The notes: generated from the sequence alone by a model not told the origin. DNA of 40,190 nucleotides from Prevotella sp. (GCA_017395215.1 JAFPVW010000196.1:1-40190), one strand, 5' to 3'. Counted from the first letter of the stretch, positions 26,183 through 34,159 are shown. Translations and numbers: made by a program.

Positions 26183-26213
26183 CAGCGGTTAAACTATTTT
26201 AAAGCAGAAAACT

Positions 26214-26666
26214 ATGAAGAAAATCTTTATGACAATGGCGCTGGCCGTCGGCATGCTGATGGCAGCGCAGAGCGTTCAGGCTCAGGAGGTGCTGACGCCC
26301 GAGCAGCAGGCTGCAATGAAGGAACAGGCTAAGATCCAAAAGGAAGCCGAGAAGCAGGCAAAGCAGGCCGAGAAGGAGGCTAAGGCTGCTGAGAAGGCTC
26401 AGAAGAAGAAGGAGAAGGAAGCCAAGAAGAAGGAAAAGGAAGCCGAGAAGAAGCAGAAGGCTGCCGAGAAGCGGAAGAAGCTGGCCGACAAGGCCAAGAA
26501 GGCTCAGAAAAAGGCTGAAGATGCTCAGAAGAAGGCTCAGAAGGCCGTACAGAAGGCAGCCGAGAATCCCGGCGACCTGAAGCTGCAGGCCAAGTCGATC
26601 AAAGCCCAGCAGGCAGCGCAGAAAGCAGCCGACAAAGCGGCCAAGGCGGCCAAGAAGGCAGACTAA
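26214..26666 (+). CDS. Lys/Ala/Glu-rich secreted coiled-coil protein
   Basis: A 150-aa exported protein. Residues 1-23 (MKKIFMTMALAVGMLMAAQS plus VQA) are a signal peptide. Almost all the rest (about 30-150) is built from K, A, E and Q with no Pro except near residue 118 (ENPGD), so one long charged helix or coiled coil is expected. It is strongly basic, and the codons AAG, GCC and GAG dominate. No domain is recognised. Related AKE-rich proteins can be envelope spacers, but none is matched here. It stands alone: its own -7 box, then a strong bidirectional terminator 1 nt after the stop. Confidence 0.8.
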   Translation: MKKIFMTMALAVGMLMAAQSVQAQEVLTPEQQAAMKEQAKIQKEAEKQAKQAEKEAKAAEKAQKKKEKEAKKKEKEAEKKQKAAEKRKKLADKAKKAQKKAEDAQKKAQKAVQKAAENPGDLKLQAKSIKAQQAAQKAADKAAKAAKKAD

Positions 26667-26667
26667 T

Positions 26668-26697
26668 AAAAAAGCTCACCAGACGGTGAGCTTTTTT
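26668..26697. terminator. Bidirectional intrinsic terminator
   Basis: Arms aaaaaagctcacc (26668-26680) and ggtgagctttttt (26685-26697) with loop agac. The A/T ends provide a U tract in both directions, serving the Lys-rich gene and pgk. Confidence 0.92.
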
Positions 26698-26717
26698 AGT
26701 TAGGGTAGGGGGCGAAC

Positions 26718-27989
26718 TTACTCGCCCTTGATGGCTGCTACGCCGGGCAGCACCTTACCCTCGATAGCCTCGAGCAGGGCACCGCCGCCGGTAGAGATGT
26801 AGCTCACCTGGTCGGCCAGACCGAACTTGTTGACACAGGCCACAGAGTCGCCACCGCCAATCAGCGAGAAGGCACCCTCAGCCGTAGCCTTGGCAATAGC
26901 CTCGCCGATGGCGCGGCTACCAGCCGTGAAGGCGTCGCACTCGAACACACCGGCAGGACCGTTCCACAGGATGGTCTTGGCTCCGGCGATGGCCTCCTGG
27001 AATGCCTTTTGGCTCTCAGGACCGGCATCGACGCCCTCAAAGCCTGCGGGCACCTTGTTGGCGGGGCAGGTAATGATCTGGGCACCCTCCTTGACGGTCA
27101 TCGTACCGAAGTCCAGGCCGTTGGTAGCCGTGCAGTCGCTGCCGAGCACCAGTTCAACGCCGTTCTTCTTGGCCAGCTCCTCAACGCCGAGGGCAACATC
27201 CAGCTTGTCGAGCTCGACGATAGAGTCACCGATTTCGCCGTCGTGGGCCTTGGCGAAGGTGTAGGTCATACCGCCGCAGAGGATGAGCTTGTCAACCTTG
27301 CCGAGCAGGTTCTCGATGATACCAATCTTCGAGCTGACCTTCGAGCCACCCATGATGGCCACGAACGGGCGCTTGATGTTGCTGAGCACGTTGTCGACAG
27401 CCTGCACCTCCTTCTCCATCAAGAGGCCGAGCATCTTCGAGTCGGCGTCGAAGTAGTCGGCGATGACAGCTGTAGAGGCGTGCTTGCGGTGAGCCGTGCC
27501 AAAGGCGTCCATCACGTAGCAGTCAGCGTATGAAGCCAGCGTCTTGGCAAACTCCTTCTGCGAAGCCTTCATGGCCTTCTTGGCCTCGTCGTACTCAGGC
27601 GTACCCTTCTCTACACCCACGGGCTTGCCTTCCTCCTCGGGATAGTAGCGCAGGTTCTCGAGCAGCAGGGCCTCGCCCATCTTCAGGGCGGCGGCAGCCT
27701 CCTGAGCCTTGGCGCAGTCGGGAGCGAAAGCCACGGGAACACCCAGAGCCTTCTCCACAGCCTCGCGGATCTGACCCAGCGAGAGCTTCGGGTTCACCTT
27801 GCCCTTGGGCTTGCCCATGTGCGACATGATGATCACGGCACCGCCGTCGGCCAGAATCTTCTTCAGCGTGGGCAGGGCACCGCGGATGCGGGTGTCGTCA
27901 GTAATCTTACCATTCTCATCGAGGGGCACGTTGAAGTCAACGCGCACGATTGCCTTCTTACCGGCAAAGTTCATTTCGTTAATTGTCAT
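26718..27989 (-). CDS. pgk: Phosphoglycerate kinase
   Basis: Glycolytic enzyme, 1,3-bisphosphoglycerate plus ADP to 3-phosphoglycerate plus ATP; cytoplasmic. The 423-aa protein has the family landmarks [16 protein letters not shown] (about residues 12-27), [68 protein letters not shown] and the C-terminal [13 protein letters not shown] and [18 protein letters not shown] 27989. It lies 40 nt after the stop of the 47-aa gene with no promoter seen in the gap, so it may be co-transcribed with it, or a weak promoter was missed. It ends at the bidirectional terminator. Confidence 0.98.
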   Translation of the reverse strand: MTINEMNFAGKKAIVRVDFNVPLDENGKITDDTRIRGALPTLKKILADGGAVIIMSHMGKPKGKVNPKLSLGQIREAVEKALGVPVAFAPDCAKAQEAAAALKMGEALLLENLRYYPEEEGKPVGVEKGTPEYDEAKKAMKASQKEFAKTLASYADCYVMDAFGTAHRKHASTAVIADYFDADSKMLGLLMEKEVQAVDNVLSNIKRPFVAIMGGSKVSSKIGIIENLLGKVDKLILCGGMTYTFAKAHDGEIGDSIVELDKLDVALGVEELAKKNGVELVLGSDCTATNGLDFGTMTVKEGAQIITCPANKVPAGFEGVDAGPESQKAFQEAIAGAKTILWNGPAGVFECDAFTAGSRAIGEAIAKATAEGAFSLIGGGDSVACVNKFGLADQVSYISTGGGALLEAIEGKVLPGVAAIKGE

Positions 27990-28029
27990 AACTTTGTTTT
28001 ACTGTTTATAAAGATGTGTTGTCCTTCAA

Positions 28030-28173
28030 TTATTCTTCGTCGAAGATGTCGAGGCGGCTGTCCTTATAGTATCCACCTTCAACATCTGCTTCTTCATTAA
28101 CGATACTGACATCCATTAACTGTTCAGTCTCAACCTCAAGCACCTCGATGCTTGGCTTATCGTATTTCTTCAT
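28030..28173 (-). CDS. 47-aa small protein, unknown function
   Basis: A 47-aa ORF with ATG 28173 and TAA 28030-28032. It starts MKKYDKPSIEVLEVETEQLM, continues DVSIVNEEADVEGGYYKDSR and ends with LDIFDEE. It is acidic, without a signal peptide or TM helix. The start pattern, KKYxKPxIExxExxxxxLM, recurs in short Bacteroidales ORFs that I recall only as hypothetical proteins. A strong Shine-Dalgarno, rare in this phylum, lies 8 nt upstream. It follows the 863-aa secreted protein by 21 nt and is probably co-transcribed with it; pgk follows after 40 nt. It shares the lower GC of the 863-aa gene. A peptide precursor or small regulator is possible but unproven. Confidence 0.75.
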   Translation of the reverse strand: MKKYDKPSIEVLEVETEQLMDVSIVNEEADVEGGYYKDSRLDIFDEE

Positions 28174-28180
28174 AATCTTG

Positions 28181-28189
28181 TCCTCCTTC
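28181..28189 (-). promoter_or_regulatory. Strong Shine-Dalgarno before the 47-aa gene
   Basis: Minus strand reads GAAGGAGGA; the AGGAGG core ends 8 nt before ATG 28173. Other genes in this window show no such site, apart from the octamer repeat at 35226-35302. Confidence 0.8.
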
Positions 28190-28194
28190 TCTAA

Positions 28195-30786
28195 TTATTT
28201 AACAATCATTTTCTTACCATTGATAATATACAGACCCTTCTGTGGAGCAGCCACCTTGCGGCCCTGCAGGTCGTAGACGTTCTTGTCTGCAACGGTCTCA
28301 ATAGTCTTGATGCCAGTTGTCTCGCCCTCGACAACAATCTTCAGCTCGCGGGCACCGGTTGCGGTCACGTCGTATTTAGTAGACAGATATGCCTTGCCAG
28401 CCTTCAGTGTGGCACCAGCCTCAGTTGCCTTCTTGAATACGCCATTCTGCAGGATGTAGTTGTACTTGGAGCTTTCCTCCTCATTGTAAACCACCTTAGT
28501 GTCTTCTGTCACGCCGAATAGTTCGTTGTTCTTCAGTGCCTCAGCAGATTCAATCAGCTTTACAGTGTGTTCTCCGGCAGTTCCCTTCAAAATAACGCCT
28601 CTGTTGGCGGGAACCTCACCACTTTCCACCTCAGTCAGAACGACGACACCATCGTTTACTTTTGCGGTGTAGACAGCGATGCCTGACTCACTAAAGTCGA
28701 GTGCCATTTTGCTACTAAAAGCGGTGTAATCACTACCTATTTCCATGGTGAATTCTGGCTGTGTGTAGGTTACCTTGAGACTGCTCATAGCAGCGTTCTT
28801 CGATGTGCTTTCGTATGTGAATGTCACTTCCTGAGCCATACCTGACCATGTGCCAGAGCTAATTTTTCCTGTATTAGCCTTCAGAGAACCGGCAAGTCCA
28901 TCGATGGCAGAAATATAATAGCCCTCGGGAGCCGACAATGTCATATATGAATAGGGTTCAGTTTTTCCATAAAGTCTTAGAGTGTAGGTGGTCACGCCTT
29001 CAGACGAACCAATGTACCAGCGTACTTTACCTCCAGTCTTCATTGTGATGTTGCCGGCTGTCCAAGTTCTCTCTTCTTCCACATAAACATTCTCAGAAGT
29101 AGGAGCCATTCCCGAACCATAGTCCTGGAACAGGCTGAAGTCGAACACGGCATCCTCGGACTCAGCAGCAGCTACGAGGATTGTCAGCGAAGCGGTGCTT
29201 GCAAAGAAGTCGTTGTTTTCCTTTGTCACAGCAGTAATCTTGGCCACACCAGGAGTACCCGTAAGCGTGATGTTTCCATCGGCATCAACAGTAGCGACCT
29301 TTGTGTCGGAACTTTCAAATGATTTTTCACCTGTAGAATTCGTGGTGTAACTTACAGAAATGCTATTGTTGGTCAATACACAGATAGACGAAACCTCTTC
29401 ACTGCCAGAAACCCAAGCACTGACAGGAGCCTCTTGTTCAGCACTTACAACCTCTACAACGTCATCTGTGTTAAGCGGGCTAATTTCTAATGTTTCGTTG
29501 AACACGATGACAACGCCAGTGACATCGTAAACTTTACCATTCTCCAAAGCGGGATCTGAAGAAGTGAAATTTTTGTAATAGGCAATCTTGTTGGTTCCAT
29601 CAGTGAAAGTCTTGTCCGTGCTATTATAGGTCAACCCTTTTAGTGTAACCAGAAGGCTTTGGTTGGCAGCGGTAATCTCGCTAAGTGCCTTCTCAACCGG
29701 AGTTACTGTGCCAGTAGTAATGGTCAAATTTTCATCGCTAGCTTTAACTCCTGTGATTTCAGTCTGTCCTCTATAGAGTACCAAAGTGGTCTCTATGGTT
29801 CCGTTAATAATGTTTCCTGCATTCAGACCATGTCCGTCTGTATAAACCAAGGCACCGTACGTTCCGTCTGTAATATATGCATTCTTTCCTTTTGCAGCTG
29901 TCACCAAAATGTTGTTGAAAGTAAACTTGATGGGAGTCTCTGTTGCTGTGGCATCTTTCTGTAGATCGTCAATCGTGTTATATTCAGGAAGTTCCGAAGC
30001 GGCTGCTTTGACGGTCAGTTCGTAGCTGGCTTCGCTTGGTTCGTAGTCATCATCGCCTTCGAAAGTAGCCTTGATTGTAGTCGTGCCAACTGCTACAAGT
30101 GTGATTTCACCCGTCTCCTCGTCGATCGTGGCAACAGATGGATCAGAGCTGCTCCACTTCACATTGGCTTTCAGAATTCCTTCTCCTGTTTTGACTTCTG
30201 CCCATGGAGTAGATAATTTACCATCCATAGTTACCTCAGTATCATTATCAACGATATTTACTGTGGTCTCGGCGCGGGTATCTGTTTGTCCATTATCAAA
30301 TGTTATGGCAATACTACATAGATATATAGAGTTTGTGGTGGTTTTAACCGTGACATTGACATTACCACTTTGTGCTACTTCGTAATTATACTCAACTTGG
30401 TATGAAGCTGTCCTTCCGTCTCCGCTACCTGAGTATGAAACTTCTTTGCTTGTAGCATCATTGCTACCAATTTGAATGTCAATTGTTCCTGCTCCTGCAG
30501 ACTTGTTGGTATTATATATGGCTACAATCTTCGAAATATTAGTGAAGGTAGTAGGAGAGGTAGCATTTGCGCCACTTGCATTTGCTGTTACTTGTACACC
30601 GTTGTTCGAGAAACCGGCACCATTTTTTACACTAGTCCAATTTGCCTCTTCGCCATCTAGGGTTGCGGCCCATGAAGCTGAAGTAAAGACGTATGTCTTT
30701 GTAACTTTGTCGGCCCATGCCGAACTAACTCCAAATAGCATAGCAGCCAAGAGGAGCAACAATTTGAAATGTAGTTTTTTGCTCAT
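28195..30786 (-). CDS. Large secreted protein with bacterial Ig-like domains
   Basis: An 863-aa exported protein. Signal peptide MSKKLHFKLLLLLAAMLFGV plus SSAWA (about residue 25). Domain order by eye: a beta-sandwich (about 28-165); an Ig-like BIG2-type domain (about 173-260; VKWSSSDPSVATIDEETGEI, ATFEGDDDYEPSEASYELTV); an OB-fold-like region (about 268-448; KNAYITDGTYGALVYTDG); a second BIG2-type domain (about 454-540; SFESSDTKVATVDADGNITL); another beta domain (about 545-690); and a C-terminal region ending YDLQGRKVAAPQKGLYIING and then KKMIVK. That end is common to many secreted Prevotella/Bacteroides proteins. The gene is clearly lower in GC than its neighbours. A full promoter lies upstream. 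Surface adhesion is a guess from the Ig folds. Confidence 0.85.
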   Translation of the reverse strand: MSKKLHFKLLLLLAAMLFGVSSAWADKVTKTYVFTSASWAATLDGEEANWTSVKNGAGFSNNGVQVTANASGANATSPTTFTNISKIVAIYNTNKSAGAGTIDIQIGSNDATSKEVSYSGSGDGRTASYQVEYNYEVAQSGNVNVTVKTTTNSIYLCSIAITFDNGQTDTRAETTVNIVDNDTEVTMDGKLSTPWAEVKTGEGILKANVKWSSSDPSVATIDEETGEITLVAVGTTTIKATFEGDDDYEPSEASYELTVKAAASELPEYNTIDDLQKDATATETPIKFTFNNILVTAAKGKNAYITDGTYGALVYTDGHGLNAGNIINGTIETTLVLYRGQTEITGVKASDENLTITTGTVTPVEKALSEITAANQSLLVTLKGLTYNSTDKTFTDGTNKIAYYKNFTSSDPALENGKVYDVTGVVIVFNETLEISPLNTDDVVEVVSAEQEAPVSAWVSGSEEVSSICVLTNNSISVSYTTNSTGEKSFESSDTKVATVDADGNITLTGTPGVAKITAVTKENNDFFASTASLTILVAAAESEDAVFDFSLFQDYGSGMAPTSENVYVEEERTWTAGNITMKTGGKVRWYIGSSEGVTTYTLRLYGKTEPYSYMTLSAPEGYYISAIDGLAGSLKANTGKISSGTWSGMAQEVTFTYESTSKNAAMSSLKVTYTQPEFTMEIGSDYTAFSSKMALDFSESGIAVYTAKVNDGVVVLTEVESGEVPANRGVILKGTAGEHTVKLIESAEALKNNELFGVTEDTKVVYNEEESSKYNYILQNGVFKKATEAGATLKAGKAYLSTKYDVTATGARELKIVVEGETTGIKTIETVADKNVYDLQGRKVAAPQKGLYIINGKKMIVK

Positions 30787-30847
30787 TTTTGTATACTTTT
30801 TAGTTAATAATATGGTTATTCAGAACAATAATCATTGTAATACCGTG

Positions 30848-30879
30848 CAAAGGTAATCATTTCTGCTGAAACCACCAAA
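30848..30879 (-). promoter_or_regulatory. Bacteroidota promoter for 863-aa gene
   Basis: On the minus strand, TTTG (30879-30876), 20 nt, TACCTTTG (30855-30848): full consensus. It leaves a 5' leader of about 55 nt before ATG 30786. Confidence 0.8.
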
Positions 30880-30933
30880 CATTTTAATCTTTTTCACACA
30901 CGTATGCGCGTATAGTGAATAGGCAATGGTGGA

Positions 30934-31275
30934 AAAGAACCGACACTTCCTACACCTGTTCTGATTTTCAGCAGGTTACGGACCGTTAACCTACACCTGA
31001 ACCAACACTTGAACCTACACCTAAGAAAGAAGCGCCGGAGGTTTCGACGTTCCGCCGTTCTGAATATTCATACAGTTTGTGGCGCGGCGATTTTGGTTTG
31101 TAAACCGCCGCCTTTTGTCCGAAACCCGGTGCCTTTTTCACGAAACCTGCCGCCTTTTGCCGAAAATCTGTCGGCTGGCCGTCATTTTCTGTCGATTCTG
31201 CTTAAATATACATTTCGGCGAATAAATATTCAGTTGTGGCGCAGGTGTAGGAAGTGTAGGAAGTGTGGGTTCTTT
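30934..31275. mobile_element. 342-bp inverted-repeat element, MITE-like, no gene
   Basis: The left arm (30934-30958) pairs with the right arm (31242-31275). The perfect core is caggtgtaggaagtgt at 31242-31257 against its complement at 30943-30958. The outer parts are aaagaacc and ggttcttt. The right arm has one extra 9-nt unit (aggaagtgt). Inside are more copies of cctacacct and a 21-nt tandem repeat. No real coding sequence is visible: an open frame across it on the plus strand only reflects the repeats and the antisense of the next gene. The rest of 30787-31303 is the promoter above and AT-rich spacer. Confidence 0.55.
31086..31169. repeat. 21-nt degenerate tandem repeat in the element
   Basis: Units of 21 nt start at 31107, 31128 and 31149, with a weaker one at 31086. 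The best-kept core is gccgccttttg followed by cgaaa. Confidence 0.65.
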
Positions 31276-31303
31276 TTTTATTTCCCTATCATTCGCGCGC
31301 GCA

Positions 31304-32032
31304 CTAAATCAAATTCCGGGGCATCAGCTCCTGGGCGCGGCGGAAGTCGTCGGGGGTATCAAGCTCATAACTGAAGAAGTCGGTGGTGTCGACCACGCGG
31401 AAGGTGTGGCCCTGAGGGATGAGGCGCTCGAAGGCACGCTCGTAGAAGATGTCGATGAGCCCCTCACGCTCAATCATCAGGTCGAGTTCGGCAGCAAGCG
31501 CCTCGCCATAGGCAGGCGTGATGTGCTCGATGCCCACACTCTCGCCCATCGCATCGGCGGGGTTGCAGGTCTTCGATATCTCGGTGATGCGGCATTCGGC
31601 ATCGACGACGACCTTCATCTCCTCCTCGCCAAGCTCGTGGCGGTTGACCGCGAGGGCAGCCTCGGGCTGTGAGGCAATGGCGCTGACGGCGGCCGGGTCG
31701 CAGAGGATGTCGCTGTCCATGAGCAGCACCTCCTGACCACGAACGTGCCTCATGGCGAGCCACAGCGAGTAGATGTTGTTGTTGTGCTCGTAGTCGGCGT
31801 TGTGTAGGAAGTGAAAAGTGAAATGTGAGAAGTGAGAGGTGAGGAAGTCGCGTATCTGGTCGGCGCAGTAGCCGGTGACGACGACGAACTCCGTGATGCC
31901 GGTCTGGTGCATGGCATCAACGGTGCGCTCCAGGAGAGTACGCTCGCCTACCTTGAGCAGGCACTTGGGTTTGTGGTCTGTGAGGGGGCGGAGGCGCTTG
32001 GCCATTCCCGCTGCGAGTATTACACCTGTCAT
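31304..32032 (-). CDS. LicC-like sugar/choline-phosphate nucleotidyltransferase
   Basis: A 242-aa nucleotidyltransferase of the NTP_transferase fold; relatives activate phosphocholine, inositol phosphate or sugars with CTP. The nucleotide-binding start is MTGVILAAGMAKRLRPLTDH with KPKCLLKVG (residues 1-29). NADYEHNNNIYSLWLA and LLMDSDILCDP (about 77-110) carry the metal/nucleotide aspartates, and YELDTPDDFRRAQEL closes it. Residues 63-74 (FLTSHFSHFTFH) are coded by a heptamer repeat. It is the last gene of an operon with a flippase-like protein, CDP-alcohol transferase and PLP enzyme, so a CDP-alcohol product is the most natural guess. Specificity is inferred. Confidence 0.85.
   Translation of the reverse strand: MTGVILAAGMAKRLRPLTDHKPKCLLKVGERTLLERTVDAMHQTGITEFVVVTGYCADQIRDFLTSHFSHFTFHFLHNADYEHNNNIYSLWLAMRHVRGQEVLLMDSDILCDPAAVSAIASQPEAALAVNRHELGEEEMKVVVDAECRITEISKTCNPADAMGESVGIEHITPAYGEALAAELDLMIEREGLIDIFYERAFERLIPQGHTFRVVDTTDFFSYELDTPDDFRRAQELMPRNLI
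31811..31845. repeat. Heptamer repeat (site E) inside nucleotidyltransferase gene
   Basis: Five exact-spaced 7-nt units: gtgaaaa, gtgaaat, gtgagaa, gtgagag, gtgagga. It is read in frame through a loop of the protein. Confidence 0.88.
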
Positions 32033-32034
32033 GG

Positions 32035-32063
32035 GATTTTCGATTTACGGATTTTCGATTTAC
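32035..32063. repeat. Heptamer repeat (site F) at gene junction
   Basis: Units of the gattttc/gatttac type arranged 7-7-1-7-7 nt. It fills nearly all of the 34-nt gap between the flippase stop and the nucleotidyltransferase ATG. Confidence 0.88.
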
Positions 32064-32066
32064 TGT

Positions 32067-33110
32067 TTATTTGTCGGGCAGCCGCATGATGAGCATGCCG
32101 ATGGCAATCCAGATGATCTCGCGCACGCGGCAGATGATGCTGACGAAGATGCCGAGGGCGGCTGAGAGGCCGAGGGCAGCGATGGACAGCACGAAACCAC
32201 CCTCCTGAACGCCGAGCTGCATGGGCAGGATTCCGATGAGGTTGGCAAAGAGCGTGGTGAACGAGACGATGAGGATGCTGTGCAGATAAGTGATGAAGAT
32301 GCCCGTGAAGCCCCCGCCGTTGTCGATGCCGAAGAGCAGTAGCATGAACAGCACCTCGCTGCTCTGCACGATGCGCGAGAGATACTCCAGTATCAGGCTC
32401 TTGTAGAAGGCGGCCTTGTCCTCAGCGTGGAGGGCAGCTATCTGCTCGTCGATGTTCGTCAGCGTCTCGGCGTGCTTCTCGCGGAAGCGGGTGCTCCAGC
32501 CCTTCAGGCCCGGAATGTGGCCTATCCACCGTAGCGTCTTCACTACCAGTCCGTTGCGGTAGCCCTTGGCAAAGACGTAGAAGGCCACGAGGCAGAACAC
32601 GATGATGATGCCCAGCACGGTGGCGATGGCGGTGTTGATGGGCAGGTCGCCGACGGCAGCCAGCGCCAGGTAGATGAAGATGCTGGTGAACCAGAACCAG
32701 AAGTGGGCGAAGAAGTGCATCATCGCATAGAGGATGACGCTCGACGTGGCGTGCTCGTTGCTGACGTCCTTCGACAGTTCGAGTATGCGGTAGGGCTCGC
32801 CGCCGAGTCCGCCGACGGGTGTGGCGTAGTTCAGCGCATAGCCCGTGACGGTGAGCCGGTAGACGCGCAGGAAGCTGACGTGCTTGCTGGTGCCGCGCGT
32901 CTTGCTGCGGATGATGGTGAACCACGACCAGGCGTTGATGGCGTAGATGAAAATCCAGACGCCGACGATGGGTATGAGCCAGTAGCCGGCGTGGCAGAGG
33001 TGCTGCCACAGCTCGTTGAAACTGACATCGAACGTCAGCAGCATCACCACGCAGGCCAGTATGCCTACGACGAAGAAGAGGTTGTTAAGACGCTGCTTGG
33101 TCCACCGCAT
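32067..33110 (-). CDS. Flippase-like membrane protein (LPG synthase TM family)
   Basis: A 347-aa inner-membrane protein of the lysylphosphatidylglycerol-synthase-TM (UPF0104/AglD-like) family, with about seven or eight hydrophobic helices. The family motif TPVGGLGGEPYR is at about residues 97-108, followed by a long cytoplasmic loop (FREKHAETLTNIDEQIAALH) and then the QLGVQEGGFVLSIAALGLS helix (about 290-308). Such proteins accompany lipid-linked glycan or phospholipid synthesis and may move a lipid across the membrane. It lies between the CDP-alcohol transferase (27-nt gap) and the nucleotidyltransferase (34-nt gap), both gaps filled by heptamer repeats. Substrate unknown. Confidence 0.85.
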   Translation of the reverse strand: MRWTKQRLNNLFFVVGILACVVMLLTFDVSFNELWQHLCHAGYWLIPIVGVWIFIYAINAWSWFTIIRSKTRGTSKHVSFLRVYRLTVTGYALNYATPVGGLGGEPYRILELSKDVSNEHATSSVILYAMMHFFAHFWFWFTSIFIYLALAAVGDLPINTAIATVLGIIIVFCLVAFYVFAKGYRNGLVVKTLRWIGHIPGLKGWSTRFREKHAETLTNIDEQIAALHAEDKAAFYKSLILEYLSRIVQSSEVLFMLLLFGIDNGGGFTGIFITYLHSILIVSFTTLFANLIGILPMQLGVQEGGFVLSIAALGLSAALGIFVSIICRVREIIWIAIGMLIMRLPDK

Positions 33111-33112
33111 AT

Positions 33113-33141
33113 GATTGACGATTTACGGATTTCCGATTTAC
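33113..33141. repeat. Heptamer repeat (site G) at gene junction
   Basis: Units gattgac, gatttac, a single g, gatttcc, gatttac: again 7-7-1-7-7 nt. The TAA stop of the CDP-alcohol transferase (33138-33140) lies inside the last unit. Confidence 0.88.
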
Positions 33142-34118
33142 AATTTGTCGGCAAGTTGCTTGCAGAACGACTCGTGGCTGCGGTTGACATACTTCCAGAG
33201 CAGGCCCATCGCGACAATCTCGAACACGAAGTGGCAGACGGGCACGTCGAGCAGGCAGAACAGGAAGAGCCACGACTCGCGGAAATTGAACGTCAGCAGA
33301 CCGTTCCAGAAGATGACGGGCAGCGACTTCTGCCGGAACTCCTCGCGAAACTCCTGCGGAATGTTGTCGGTAGAGCCGTACTTCTCGCGCAGCTTCGAGA
33401 GCAGGCGCTGGAACTGCGGCGTTATCTTCTCCTGCTTCCGCGTGTAGTCGATGTACGACTTCTGGAACAGCCGCTCGTAGGCCGGCGCATGTGGCGGCAT
33501 GTGGTCGTAGATTTCCTGCTGCTGGACGGAGTTGTCGAGCTCGCTGCCCTTCTCGCCCTTCAGGAAGAAGAGGTGCACCTGAATGTAGTAGTCGGCCAGG
33601 CGCTGCTGACCAGCCATGCCCCAAAAGCCCGAGATGAAGCCAAGCACGGTGACGACGGCGGTAGCTATCAGGGCGTTCTCGGGTGTGTCGTCAATGCCGA
33701 GCCACCCGAACTCTATGGTGTGGTGCTGATAGAAGCGCCATACCAGAATGGCGTAGATGGGCACGAACCACGTGAAGCCCGCCACCCCGTCGAGTATGCG
33801 GCCTATGCGGCTCTTCTTGCCCGTCATGCGTGCCAGCTGGCCGTCGGTGCAGTCGAGTATGTCGGCCACCATGAGCAGCACGATACCGATGATGTTGTAG
33901 ATGAGTCCCATCGTGCCGCCGTAGTAGAAGCTGGCGCAGCCGAAGAAGACGGCGCTGGCAGCGCCGATAATCATCGACCAGATGGTCACCGTGTTGGGGT
34001 GAATGTCGAACTTGGCAAAGAAGACAGCGCAGTAGTAGCAGAAGGGTCGTATGACGTGCAGGTCGAGCCAATCTTCTGTGTCGGTTGACTTCAGCGTTGC
34101 TCTGTATTTTTCGTTCAT
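33138..34118 (-). CDS. CDP-alcohol phosphotransferase with altered motif
   Basis: A 326-aa integral membrane enzyme of the CDP-alcohol phosphatidyltransferase family, which swaps CMP for an alcohol acceptor to make a phosphodiester lipid. The signature is DCTDGQLARMTGKKSRIGRI followed by LDGVAG (about residues 85-114). The canonical DxxDGxxAR(8x)GxxxDxxxD is complete except that the last Asp is Gly 114; that Asp is usually the catalytic base. A long hydrophilic segment (about 185-265; EIYDHMPPHAPAYERLFQKS) separates the N- and C-terminal helices, longer than in simple members. The gene sits in the operon between the PLP enzyme and the flippase-like protein. Acceptor and headgroup are unknown. 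Confidence 0.85.
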   Translation of the reverse strand: MNEKYRATLKSTDTEDWLDLHVIRPFCYYCAVFFAKFDIHPNTVTIWSMIIGAASAVFFGCASFYYGGTMGLIYNIIGIVLLMVADILDCTDGQLARMTGKKSRIGRILDGVAGFTWFVPIYAILVWRFYQHHTIEFGWLGIDDTPENALIATAVVTVLGFISGFWGMAGQQRLADYYIQVHLFFLKGEKGSELDNSVQQQEIYDHMPPHAPAYERLFQKSYIDYTRKQEKITPQFQRLLSKLREKYGSTDNIPQEFREEFRQKSLPVIFWNGLLTFNFRESWLFLFCLLDVPVCHFVFEIVAMGLLWKYVNRSHESFCKQLADKL

Positions 34119-34123
34119 CAGGC

Positions 34124-34159
34124 TATTTTCTATTTACGGATTATCGATTGACGATTGAC
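34124..34159. repeat. Heptamer repeat (site H) at gene junction
   Basis: Units tattttc, tatttac, a single g, gattatc, gattgac, gattgac: 7-7-1-7-7-7 nt. It fills the gap and touches the TAG stop of the PLP enzyme (34159-34161). Confidence 0.88.

Noticed and set aside
30934-31275. Insertion sequence with transposase
   Set aside because: Inverted arms are present, but no transposase frame is found.
31009-31374. 121-codon frame on the plus strand through the inverted-repeat element
   Set aside because: Built from 21-nt repeats (PPF-type heptad repeats) and then antisense of the nucleotidyltransferase end. No promoter or ribosome site.
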